A stretch of 33,575 bases of DNA from Perkinsus olseni (lineage: Eukaryota; Perkinsozoa; Perkinsida; Perkinsidae): positions 1 to 33,575 of the forward strand of contig JABANP010000546.1 of NCBI GenBank assembly GCA_013115135.1, written 5' to 3'. Made by a program: the position numbers and the translations under genes. Below, one piece after another: positions 7,416 to 16,455 of this stretch. The notes beneath the pieces are model-generated. The model ran no database searches, was not told where the DNA came from, and worked only from the letters and a program-made list of their open reading frames with translations. Within the stretch, counting starts at the first letter, position 1, and each line of letters opens with the position of its first letter.

Positions 7416-7948
7416 CGGTACCTTGCCAGATTTTACCCCGACATAACCTTCAAGGTGGACGTCAGGTTGGACTATTCTCTAGACGACAGGCAGGTGGTTG
7501 ACGAGATTATGCGCAAGGCTGATCATGTATCTGTCACCACCTTCGCCAGCCATCGGTTCGACCTCGTTGACATGTACAGGGCATTTTGACAAGTACTTGT
7601 CCCCATTGTAATGACGAGAGGTTCAGGGATTACAAGGCTAAGGTCACCTTTGTCGCAACCGGGGACTGTACTGCTCCTTGTGGTACGACCATGTGCGACG
7701 ACTATGCCTTTGTTGTTCCTAGTAACATCGTTACTGCCCCTATTCAGCTACTGGCTTCTATCAATATCGCACGCGGTCATGTGATAGGCCAAGATAGGTT
7801 CGATTATTTTTTGGAAGCTAACGGAACTCTTATCGGCCTCGACCACTTCGAGGAGTCGAGATGTATCTACGGTGATGATGTTCTAGCCGCCATTGGAGCG
7901 CCCTTGTGTGGCGCTACTGCCATCAAACACTCCCAGGCCTGCAGTTAG
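7416..7948 (+). pseudogene. C-terminal half of a secreted-protein gene, copy A
   Basis: Starts in frame right at the insertion end (CGG TAC CTT GCC, reading RYLARFYPDITFKV) and ends ...HSQACS, stop. One missing base near 7583-7587 shifts the frame after ...MYRAF relative to copy B; the rest continues in another frame. Visible elements are strand-like stretches (ITFKVDVRLDY, HVSVTTFAS, KVTFVATGDC) and paired cysteines. They suggest, without proof, the back half of a barrel-like enzyme fold. The matching N-terminal half lies at 28860-29330 or outside the window. Codon-level divergence from copy B is much higher than in neighbouring sequence. Confidence 0.65.
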
Positions 7949-8048
7949 GAGTCATGCTCTTCCGCTGAGGTTTGGGGAGAGATTTTGTAGGTAGGACTTC
8001 GTTATCAACTCGATAATATCGAGCATTCATCCGTCCAATGATCCTGCC

Positions 8049-8066
8049 TGGCAGGAAGGACCTGCC
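8049..8066 (+). repeat. 18-nt palindromic micro-insertion (polymorphic)
   Basis: Target TCCTGCC, loop T, perfect complement GGCAGGA, then five bases and the duplicate CTGCC. Unit B has a different 14-nt palindromic insertion at the same site (22565-22578), so two independent events hit one spot. Confidence 0.7.
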
Positions 8067-9264
8067 ATGGTCAGCACCTTATGGAGGGGTTTGAAAGGAT
8101 ATCATCTCCCGGGATCCATCTTACCGGCGAGGACCATGAGTATCCCACTGTTTCATTGAACCGTTTTTCTCAGAAATTCCGAGTCAGAATACTGACAAGC
8201 TTCAGGCTTCTATCAACTTCTCTGTTGGGTTACCGGAAAGTGTGTCTATCCGGTGGACTTCATCTGACAAGCCCTCAGATGAATATCAAACGTAGCATGT
8301 CAACCGTGACTTCTTGCCGACTGCCTCGTTGGCTGAGCTTGCTGGGAGCGAAATAACTGTCAAGCGTGAATGATTAAAGTAGTATTAGTACAAATCACTG
8401 CCCGGCCTTCCGATTCAGAAGTTGTGATGCGCACTGCTAGTGATTTGCCGATTGGACTAACACCACGCTGGATAAAATAGCAAGGGAATGCCCCATTCAA
8501 CTTAATCGAGGTAGAATATCCTAACAGCTCAAGCTTAGCCATAGGCAGCCTAGGATAGGCTTCCTCCGCCCAAGAGACACGCATTGTGTGCTACCGTGCT
8601 AATGGGACAGCGACAACGATGCACCAGCATCTTCCAGCGCCGAATAAATGAACGATATTCATGTGATGTATCCCTATGTTGGGTGCTTCCCAGGCCCCAT
8701 TGCTTACATACCTTCTTCGACTGCCCACTTATGTCGTAGCTCTAGGCACATCATGATTACTGAAGCCGGTAAGATGAGTTAGTGAACACTGAGTTAGGAT
8801 CCCTAACTCATGACGAATGTGGCCATATCGTACAGTGCGCGGCGAGGATACTACCCTAATGATGAGGGCCTAATCGCTCGGCTTCAATCGAACCCTTTCC
8901 GACGAATCAATCAACTTCGTACGACTACAAACCTTCCGCCAGAGATCGAATAGAAAGAGGTTCAACCCCTGCCAGGGGTCCCCTGGGGTTGCCTCGAACG
9001 GGAGAACGAAGGATGCTTATGAGTTGAGAGGACTCGACTCGATTCGGGGCTCCAGACGGTAGCACTGGCGCTGTCGTCTGGATTCTCCTCCTGTATTGAA
9101 TTATGTGGAGTAATGGTTGTTGAGCAATCAGCTGAGTTGGGTAAACTCATGTTTTACACGATCAAACCTGAGGTCTTCACGGTGTCGTAGTGACTCGACA
9201 ACGAGAACGAGGACTTCTCACTTACGATGGCGTCACACCATTTGTGTGTACGTGCATCTTGGTA

Positions 9265-9298
9265 ATACCAATTCGGTACGCGCCAGGCGCGTTGCGCC
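9265..9298 (+). repeat. Two adjacent 14-nt palindromic micro-insertions
   Basis: First 9265-9278: target CTTGGTA, loop A, TACCAAT (6 of 7), T, duplicate CGGTA (4 of 5). Second 9285-9298: target ACGCGCC, loop A, GGCGCGT, T, duplicate GCGCC, all perfect. Both are also in unit B (23676-23689, 23696-23709), so they predate the duplication. Confidence 0.65.
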
Positions 9299-9483
9299 TT
9301 TGACACTGTCTCTCGAGCCTATCCCAGCTTATCAGGACCAACTTGCCTACACGCTAGACCTCGTCAGTCACATATGTTGCATCCAAGGAGAATAGGAATC
9401 CACCAACACTCCCCACAACACTGAAGTAGCCTACTCGTGTACGGTACATGTGAGCCCTTGGAGCAGACCGTCAGGGACAACGT

Positions 9484-9574
9484 CCAAGGAGACAGTCCAA
9501 GGAGACAGTCCAAGGAGACAGTCCAAGGAGACAGTCCAAGGAGACAGTCCAAGGAGACAGTCCAAGGAGACAGT
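9484..9574 (+). repeat. 13-bp minisatellite, seven units
   Basis: Seven copies of CCAAGGAGACAGT. Unit B has three (23895-23933). The period is not a multiple of three, which argues against coding. Confidence 0.9.
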
Positions 9575-10130
9575 CCATGGCGCCAGCGGCCAGAAGAACC
9601 AAGTCAATGCCAGACCAATCCAAGTACCAACTTGGAACTTAGCGAGCTTAGAAACACAACCACGCCCATGCCTTCATCTTCGCCCCATGGAAGTGTCTGA
9701 GAAACTCTTTGGAAGGAACAAGACACCTAGGTTCAGGATTGCAAGTCGTCCAATGCTCCAGCAGACAGGAGTTCAGAACCTCAAGTAGTGCATAAATCAG
9801 TCGCTGGCTGGGAATTGACTGGCAATACTGAGAGGCTTGAAAATAGAAAGCCTTGCCAATCCAGAAGGGGGCCAGTCAAAGGCACCGATCCGTGCTGGGG
9901 AGCTGGAGACTTGAATTTGGTTGGGAGACACTGAGTGACAGCAGGTACGCCGTGTACCGTACGCGGAAACGTTCTCGTGCTCCTTTCAATCGATATGATG
10001 AGTTCAGCTGTTTTACGGATTGGTGACGAAACGAGGTCTTCGACGGGCTCGCTCAGTCTCATTGATGAAATAGGATACATAGTAGTCCCAGGGAGTATCT
10101 CCCTTCTCGACGAGGAGCTCTCGTCTGCAG

Positions 10131-10153
10131 TTTTTTTTCGAAGTATCACCTAG
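10131..10153 (+). promoter_or_regulatory. Poly-T tract and AG before the orphan-gene start (possible splice-leader acceptor)
   Basis: Eight T (10131-10138) are followed by CACCTAG, with AG two bases before the ATG. Perkinsozoa and dinoflagellates trans-splice a leader to mRNAs at such acceptors. The assignment depends on the organism guess. The same arrangement is in unit B (24490-24512). Confidence 0.35.
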
Positions 10154-10155
10154 CC

Positions 10156-11791
10156 ATGTGGAAGGCTCTCCTCTCCGGAAGCTTTCTCTTTGTGGGCTCT
10201 GTTGCTGCTCACCACTACGAGTTCCACACGGAGACCACGCTCTACTGCGTCGAAGGCCTCACAGATTCAGAGGGGAATCCGCACCCTTGCAGCAAGTCTA
10301 TCGCCTCTAACACGGCCGGCATGACCCTTCCCGGTATGGACGACGGCAAGTCTCTCATGTTCAGGTCTCACCTGGTTATCGGTAGCGATGGGTCTGAGGC
10401 CAGAGTTGATGCTCATCCTGCCTATCCTTATCAGTACTTCATGACGACCACGACTCCGGAGCTAGTTTCTGTGCATAGTCTCAGGAACGGTGAATCGTTC
10501 TTTATCGGCAGTGCCCCTCCTCAAGCTCATAAGCTACCTATCGTAGGTGGTGGTTCCTTGTCGCTGGAAGGAGACGGGTGGACCTTCCATTCGACTGTGG
10601 TGGTGGATGGTGCGCGGCAGCATACGTGGGTGAAGGAGGGCTTCAAAGGTGTAGATCCAGCAACAGGCTTCAACCACTCACATGTGCACGACGCTAATCT
10701 AGCACCGGATACCTGGACTCTCACCATGGACGAGCGTGACGAGAAGCCGTTGAAGCTTGTAGCTAGCAACAGTAAGCATGGCCATGCGCACCATCAGGTG
10801 GTGGTCTTCACCCACTTCGAGAAGAGGGAGGGCTCTCTAACCTCGAAAGAGGCTGAGGTGCAACTCTACAACGCGTACCAAGTCCCCAAATACGTGCGGC
10901 CCTTGCCCTCCAGGAGGCTAATGTCTGCGCAGGAGCATCTTCAGATCTTAAAGGACGCGGCTGGAAGTCTACTTTCTGGACATATACCTAACGACCCTGG
11001 TAGACTTATCCACTCAGTGGGCTGGTTGAGGAACCAGCACTTCAGCGCCTCTAAAATTATCAAGTATTTTGCCCACAATGCTGGGAAGGCAGCTGCCGAA
11101 TACTTCGCGAATGGTGCTGCTCCTCGACTCGCCGTCGCGTTCGACTTCCAGTTTCCGAGGGGATGCGAGACTTCTGCCGGTGCGAATGGCCTTTGTATTG
11201 CTATCAAGGTTTCTGCAGCTGATTCAAGACATGCTGAAGGGTATCTTCACGTAGATTTCCCGAATGTTGAGAGGAGGCGCCATGGAGCGATCCTGGACCT
11301 ATCTATTCAAGATGGAGTACGATCCTTTTGTCATTGACTTGAAAGCACATGGCACTGGCTGTTCGGTGGTCTTCAAATTAGGGTCGGTCGTCTACATCTC
11401 CGTAACGGTATGTGTCCACGCCGCGGGCGGCTGTAACCGTAATGTTCACACTGGCGTATGCACTGCGTCTGTCGTGGCTTGGGCGCATTTCACGGTTCAT
11501 CTTCCTAGTCCGGTCGGTAACATCATTCAGGCCACTCTTACCAGCACGCTCGCTCTTCGTGCTGGCCCTAAGAACTTCGTGGAAGTTAAAGGAGGCATTG
11601 GAACAAGCGCATCGATCCCCTTCCCTAGTGCAAGTGCGAGTATCAGGTTCAACTACGTGGCCGTCACCTTCGACCAATACTTGGAGAGGTGGAAGTTGAC
11701 CGCTGGGTTAACCTTCGATGCTGGTATCAGCTTACTCTTTTGGCGTCCCTCATGGCACAAGTACTATCCCCTCATCTCCCACACTTACTAG
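10156..11791 (+). pseudogene. Orphan secreted-protein gene, copy A (frameshifted)
   Basis: Same gene as 24515-26149 with one extra T in CTATCTATTCAAG near 11308. The ORF therefore ends early at 11337, and the remaining third (to 11791) is open in another frame. It starts MWKALLSGSFLFVGSVAA, a signal peptide. Apart from the frameshift I count only five residue differences from copy B (Ser8/Phe, Ala/Thr, Asn/Asp, Arg/Pro, Leu/Val), so inactivation looks recent. A sequencing error or programmed shift cannot be excluded. If the short form is made, it ends after about 393 residues. Confidence 0.75.
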
Positions 11792-14390
11792 CTTCGATTA
11801 TATCCACTTTTCTTCTTTGCTGGTATCATTAGTGTGCTGGCACTTCTCATATCATGACGCCTCCGGTATCAGTGCCCGACCTCGACACAAATCGTTTTGA
11901 GGAATCTTTTTGGTCTAACAACCAAACTGCTTAAAAGGCGAACTTCTATCATCACTACCAAGTGACTGAACACATCGGCACCACCACCTCATTATCATAG
12001 ATGAGCTCGTTTTGTATCGTTTCTCACATCTTTTGAGCTCTGCTGATAAGGCGGTCATAGACTACGACCCGCAGTGTCTAGTCTCGTAGAAGGACCTTCT
12101 AAGAAGGTGATGCCTAACAGTGAGTAGCTTGCTTCTGTTCTCAACAATGTAAGCTCTGCTACAAGTTATGCCACTCGCTATTACCTTTTTGTCTATCTTT
12201 CGACGCTCCATGCGACGATCGCGTGCAACAACGAGCACGTGTGTTTTGCTCGGGCCGAGCCATGGCCAGTCTTCTATTTATGTACAGTATCCAACTTCTG
12301 AGTCGTAGTAGGTAGCCATAGTATTTCGTATACTCGAGCTCCGATAAGGCCTACGCCTTAGTAGTCAATTCTCGATCGTCTTAATGGCACTTCCTGAGAG
12401 TCGCGTTGATGAGTTGCGGGCAAACTTTCATATACTTCTAGTCCGCGTTGGAGCCGAAGCCTCGTCTCACCGTCCGAACGAGGTCTCCTTGATGTGAAGT
12501 GCGAGTAGGGCATCACGCTCATGCATACGATGTGTGCCCGCATGTGGCGCACTTGGCTGCCATACTTCAGATTATATTTTCTCCGTAGGACTTCTAGTTT
12601 CGACAGTAGCGGGCTACACTGCAAGTTGCAGGCACCATTTCCCAACGGAAAACTTACCTTCTCGAGCAATTTATCAGCGCACGACGGTCGTGCCTTGTCT
12701 CGCCGCATACTCCGGCTTGCGGCCGGATCCACAACTCACCGAAACCGAGTGGGCCACGTCACTGTAGTTGAGCAGGGCCATTTTGGTGGTTGCGAAGCGC
12801 AACTGCAATATCCGAACTCGGCTTACCGGTGGTAGGCGACTCTGTGTAACTCTCAGGCTTAAACGGTCGGCCCTCAATATGTTGGGCGATGATGAGGTCC
12901 TTAGAGAGGTCAGCGGCCACCACGGCTTCAACGTGTAAGGCTATTGTCGCCAGGTGCTCTTTTAAGGCGATCCCTGGCAAGACCATTGAGGGGTGGTTCC
13001 ACTTCGACTAAAAGTCTTCGAGCCAAGCGAGGACTATGGTGATGTAACTGTGTCTCCAAACGGCCGCCCTTTAGAGCCTCTTCAAATGGTCTTTACTGCT
13101 GGAGGATTAAACTTTCGATTAGAATAAGTATGTGCTAACTTTGCTGCGCCACCTGAGAAGTTAAGGCATCTTCCAAAGTACAACTCTTTAGACACTACGC
13201 TGCTGCTCAGTGGTCAGTATTAGATACAACACAGCTAATGTGTATACCTCAGCCATGAGGATCAAAGACCTACTCTGGGACAAGAGCTTACGGGAGTGAG
13301 TCGGATCAGCTCCATGACGATCGACTTGGTGATGGAGTTCGGTCACCCTGAATGGCCCTGCATGCCGCTAGACATGCCCATCTTCCCTCAGCGTCTTCTT
13401 CGGCTTCAAGATTCTCGAGGGCCCGTCTGGCATAAGGCCGGTCTGACGCTAGTGGCACTAGCCTAATGCACAGTACTGCGATTTGAGCGTGAAAGCCATC
13501 AGAGGTTCACACATCTGTTCGCATCCGCGCCGCCTCAGCCGGCTATGGAGATTCGGATGCACACTCGCACTAATCTGCGTCGCGATTCTTTATCGTGTCC
13601 GGGAAAAAGAGAAGAGAATAAATATCATCTCCACCTTCGTCGAACTCCACGAGTTCAACTCGTCAGGTTGAAGTCCGCACCAAACAGGCCTCCTTCCTCG
13701 GATCGTGTAACCTCGTTTCTCGAAACTTTCTGGCCGAAACAACCTCGTCGGCGTGGAGCGTAACCTGCACACTAGCGCGAGAGCTTACTAAAGCCACCGC
13801 ATGGCTAGCTAAGGCTTAGCTTAACATTCTTATACGGGGTCACTCCTAGTTTGGGAGTAAATCTCTGTCGGGAAGAGTTCGGTATTATCCGCCTTGGTCC
13901 CAGTCGGTCAGGTTGTATCATCGTAGCCGAGTTATACACGGGATTGCTGAGGTACCAAGAGTGCTGTACTGAAGTCATTCACCGGACGGCCCCCAACTGC
14001 TTTATTCGTCACGCGCTGATGTCCCCATCAGTGACGTGTGAGGAAATGAAGCTGATACGTAGAGCGTATTGCCCATCCCGGTTGGGACTCCGCTTTCAAT
14101 TGCCGAGTTTGTACGCCTCGAGCGCGTTGAACATAAGACCTAGTGAGTATCGACGCAGCACCGGCGATGCCGAGCATTCAACAAGCAAAGGTCGAAGCTT
14201 TACTACCTAGCTAGAAAAAACAAGGACATTCGGTGTCCGGGAGACAATGTCCCCGAATCCTGGCGGGACCTTCCTACAGGGCGCATAAAGCTGAAAGCTC
14301 GAATGGGATGAATCTGTCCTCATCGATTGTTCTCCTTGTAGACACGGTTAGTGCGAAATGGCTTGAAATTCAGTTTATTAAACCGCTCCG
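11792..14390. other. No gene recognised
   Basis: About 2.6 kb conserved base for base in unit B except for palindromic insertions. Short ORFs on both strands have no coding look and no recognised motif. It holds a perfect 14-nt palindromic insertion at 12094-12107. The start is the 3' flank of the orphan gene and the end is the leader of the N-terminal gene half. Confidence 0.55.
12094..12107 (+). repeat. 14-nt palindromic micro-insertion (perfect, shared by both units)
   Basis: Target TAGAAGG, loop A, CCTTCTA, A, duplicate GAAGG. The unit B equivalent is 26452-26465. Confidence 0.65.
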
Positions 14391-14861
14391 ATGATTCACA
14401 CCTTGGTCATCATCGTTGCCTCCGTGTTCTCATTCTTTGTTGATGCTTACGGCAACGGGTGTTTGGCTACTTACGCACGGGAGAAGTATTGGCGAGACGG
14501 CGACCGGTCCCTAATAGAGTTCTTCACGACAGACGAAGGCAAGCAGTCCAACTGCGGTGATGTTCACCTGGCCGTTGCTGATGCCTCTCAAGAAGGCCAA
14601 CTACCCGACAGAAACGAACTCATTCAGTTCGTCAAGGACCTTCGTGAGCAGGCTGCGAACACTGGGACGATTTACTTCACGTATGAGGGCGGAGCTTCGC
14701 CACCGAGAGGCAGTGAGGCTTCCTGGGCGGCTGATTTTGTGCCTCTGGTTGAACTCTTTCTCCTCAACCCTCTCGCCGTCAAGTATGGACCCCTTGGCAT
14801 CAGCTATAATGCTGTGTTGGATAAGGCTGGTTGGTCTAAGGTATTCGACCTCGTCGACGAC
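14391..14861 (+). pseudogene. N-terminal half of a secreted-protein gene, copy A
   Basis: 157 residues from ATG to the insertion point: signal peptide (MIHTLVIIVASVFSFFVDA), then GNGCLATYAREKYWRDGD, a strand-like TIYFTYEGG, and YGPLGISYNAVLDKAGW, ending FDLVDD. The frame runs on into the inverted repeat and stops at 15059, giving a 222-aa chimera. The next in-phase gene sequence is the C-terminal half at 21932, across the 7-kb insertion; the flanks join as GAC GAC | CGG TAC CTT with phase kept. Family unknown to me. The strand pattern and size (about 330 aa when whole) would suit a secreted barrel-like hydrolase, as a weak guess. Confidence 0.65.
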
Positions 14862-15131
14862 ACTACACCTTGTCAACATCTAGTTCGACAGTGGAACCAT
14901 CAAGTTCGCCGAGGCGAGCGAAGTTGGATGTACGAATCTGAAACGGGAATATCTATTCCGCACGTGGAACATTCAATTTCCCGTTGGGACTTTCGAATCC
15001 GCACGTTGGCCCTTCGTAAGTTCAATTTCGACACGATGGAACTTTCAACTTCGCAATAAGGAACTTCAACTTCACATTCGAACATTCAATATCCGTGAGC
15101 CGTCCTTGGAACCTTCAATTTCGCGGCACTG
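14862..15131 (+). repeat. 270-bp terminal inverted repeat, left
   Basis: Complement of 21662-21931. Internally made of degenerate units of about 20-28 nt resembling GGAACNTTCAATTTCGC (for example near 14964, 15024, 15060, 15078, 15110). The iteration continues past the inverted repeat to about 15180. Confidence 0.85.
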
Positions 15132-15388
15132 GGAAATTCAACTTCGCAAATCGGATGTTCGATTTCGTTGTCCCCAGCACTTTTTGCACTTCAATCCTCA
15201 ATGGTCGATTAGCTTCCCCAGACCCCAAGCGGTGCCCCAAGCGGCTCGCCAATGCGGGCACGCAATCGGATTCCTTGGAAAAGCGATCAACTTGGAAGAT
15301 ATGCCAGTTGGCGCTTAGATCGTTAAACGATCACCGATTCGCTGCAAGGCCGTTCCGTCACTACCGCGTGGCGGAAGTGCAGCCATGA

Positions 15389-15440
15389 CATCATCATATG
15401 AACTCAGTTCATTGAACTGTGTTTCAGCACAGTTCATATG
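15389..15440. repeat. Hairpin with an added 14-nt micro-insertion (15405-15418)
   Basis: Same hairpin as 2500-2537, plus target ATGAACT, loop C, AGTTCAT, T, duplicate GAACT, all perfect. Copy 1 lacks these 14 nt, which dates the insertion after the copies separated. Confidence 0.85.
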
Positions 15441-15443
15441 ATG

Positions 15444-16436
15444 CTAGTTAGACAGTGTAGTCACACAGTGAATAACGCTTCGACCAGCAAGGTACTCTCG
15501 GAACCTCTTAGAGACGAAGTACTGGGCTTGGTCGGTCAGACATACTCGGAACAGGCCATTCTCAGCAACCCCGGTCACTATGTCATCCGCTGAACACCCG
15601 GTTAACACCTTAGTGACCAGGAAGTGGCTGATGTAGTCAGAGCAAGTTAGCACCCACACTTTCTCGTCGTTCTCGTCGTTCGAACTCAGCCTGATCGGGC
15701 CCCAAACATCAAGCCCCACAATGCCCCACACCAGTGGTACGAAATCTCTCACACTGGGCAGGCACTTATTAAGAAGGCGCCCTTCTTTAGCTCGACAACA
15801 AGTACTACAGCTGAGAACGAATCCTCGTACTCTCTGATGAATGCCCTTCCACCAACAGAACTTGCGGATCAACCTCACCGTCCTCCCAATACCGGGGTGC
15901 AGGAACATGTGGTGGAACTTGTGAACAATCTCGAGTTGTAGATCTCGGCGATTAGCAGGGATGTACACGATCCACTCGACTTCCTTCTCTGGGGCATCCC
16001 ACCGTCGACAAAGCAGCATACCCGTCTTCTCCTCTAGTCGATAGTGAGCGGAGTACTTCCCTTTAGAGTTTGCCCTCAACTCAGAGCCAACCAATACGCA
16101 AAAGTCGTCACTTAATTGAGCCTTTGCCACCCTCTCAGCGAACACTTCGAACCAGTCTCGCCCAACACTCTCTACTTTCTCGCCAACTAGGCACTCACCT
16201 TCTCCCTCTGATAAACCCCCATCAATCTCGCTTTCACAAATCTCTCCTTCGGGAACCACCCTTTCAGAACTCTCCGAATCAGTGATAATCGATCTATCGA
16301 ATGTAACGATCGAATCACCTTCAACAACATGAACTACTGGACTCCACGAAGGAGACTCCTCTACTACCGGCGTGCCTAAAGGCCTAGTAAGGCGATCAGC
16401 AACGTTATACTGAGAAGGGATATGACGAAATTGCAA
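15444..16436 (-). CDS. BEL/Pao-like integrase part of pol, truncated (copy 2)
   Basis: 330 aa. Residues 1-35 continue the RNase H-integrase joint (HIPSQYNVADRLTRP). The zinc-binding domain has His175 or His176 with His180, and Cys210 and Cys213. The core domain has Asp243 (GLDVWGP) and Asp302 (LTDQAQYF) and stops at residue 330. No downstream Glu is present, so the D-D-E triad is incomplete. Four codons present in copies 1 and 3 (12 nt, near 15562) are missing, probably by slippage between short direct repeats. A 14-nt palindromic insertion (16442-16455) separates it by a stop from the upstream RT-RNase H ORF, with which it was once one polyprotein. As it stands it should not catalyse integration. 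Confidence 0.8.
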   Translation of the reverse strand: MQFRHIPSQYNVADRLTRPLGTPVVEESPSWSPVVHVVEGDSIVTFDRSIITDSESSERVVPEGEICESEIDGGLSEGEGECLVGEKVESVGRDWFEVFAERVAKAQLSDDFCVLVGSELRANSKGKYSAHYRLEEKTGMLLCRRWDAPEKEVEWIVYIPANRRDLQLEIVHKFHHMFLHPGIGRTVRLIRKFCWWKGIHQRVRGFVLSCSTCCRAKEGRLLNKCLPSVRDFVPLVWGIVGLDVWGPIRLSSNDENDEKVWVLTCSDYISHFLVTKVLTGCSADDIVTGVAENGLFRVCLTDQAQYFVSKRFREYLAGRSVIHCVTTLSN

Positions 16437-16441
16437 ATCAA

Positions 16442-16455
16442 ATTGATTTAATCAA
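16442..16455 (+). repeat. 14-nt palindromic micro-insertion creating a pol stop
   Basis: Target AAATCAA, loop A, TTGATTT, A, duplicate ATCAA: perfect. Shared with copy 1 (324-337), absent from copy 3. On the coding strand it adds TAA directly after ...CSPAID. Confidence 0.9.

Larger units (their letters stand above)
7949..10155. other. No gene recognised
   Basis: Nearly identical to its partner in unit B apart from the indels noted, with no ORF that looks coding. It holds the palindromic insertion at 8049-8066, a palindrome with reversed geometry at 8003-8023, two adjacent 14-nt insertions (9265-9278, 9285-9298) and a 13-bp minisatellite (9484-9574). The last 150 bp are presumably the promoter and leader of the orphan gene. 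Confidence 0.6.
7416..14861 (+). repeat. Duplicated unit A
   Basis: Corresponds in direct orientation to 21932-29330. Contents in order: C-terminal gene half, orphan secreted-protein gene, N-terminal gene half. The length difference between units is explained by a few events: an 18- versus 14-nt palindrome, a 99-bp segment missing in B (8385-8483 of A), four 13-bp minisatellite units, and palindromic insertions of 14, 14, 56 and 26 nt in B, plus 1-3 nt changes. Confidence 0.9.

Noticed and set aside
8385..8483. 99-bp segment present only in unit A as a mobile element
   Set aside because: No terminal repeats or target duplication; the ends share only a short TAG-like microhomology, which fits deletion in unit B.
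9484..9574. CRISPR-like array
   Set aside because: Units are 13 bp and contiguous with no spacers; it is a minisatellite.
9437..9788. Overlapping ORFs of 87 and 112 aa containing the 13-bp repeat as a peptide repeat
   Set aside because: The repeat number changes by four 13-bp units between paralogues, which is 52 bp and shifts the frame. Neither ORF looks coding.
11378..11699. ORFs of 95-99 aa on both strands inside the orphan gene
   Set aside because: They overlap the continuous 544-aa frame of the intact copy and are shadows of it.
12358..12835. ORFs of 104-124 aa on both strands, conserved in unit B
   Set aside because: Conservation equals that of all surrounding DNA because the duplication is recent. 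A one-base indel and a substitution cluster change the frame in unit B, and no motif is recognisable.
15562..15572. 12-nt indel in integrase as another palindromic event
   Set aside because: The segment present in copies 1 and 3 is a direct repeat of TCTCAGC, not a palindrome; it is ordinary slippage.
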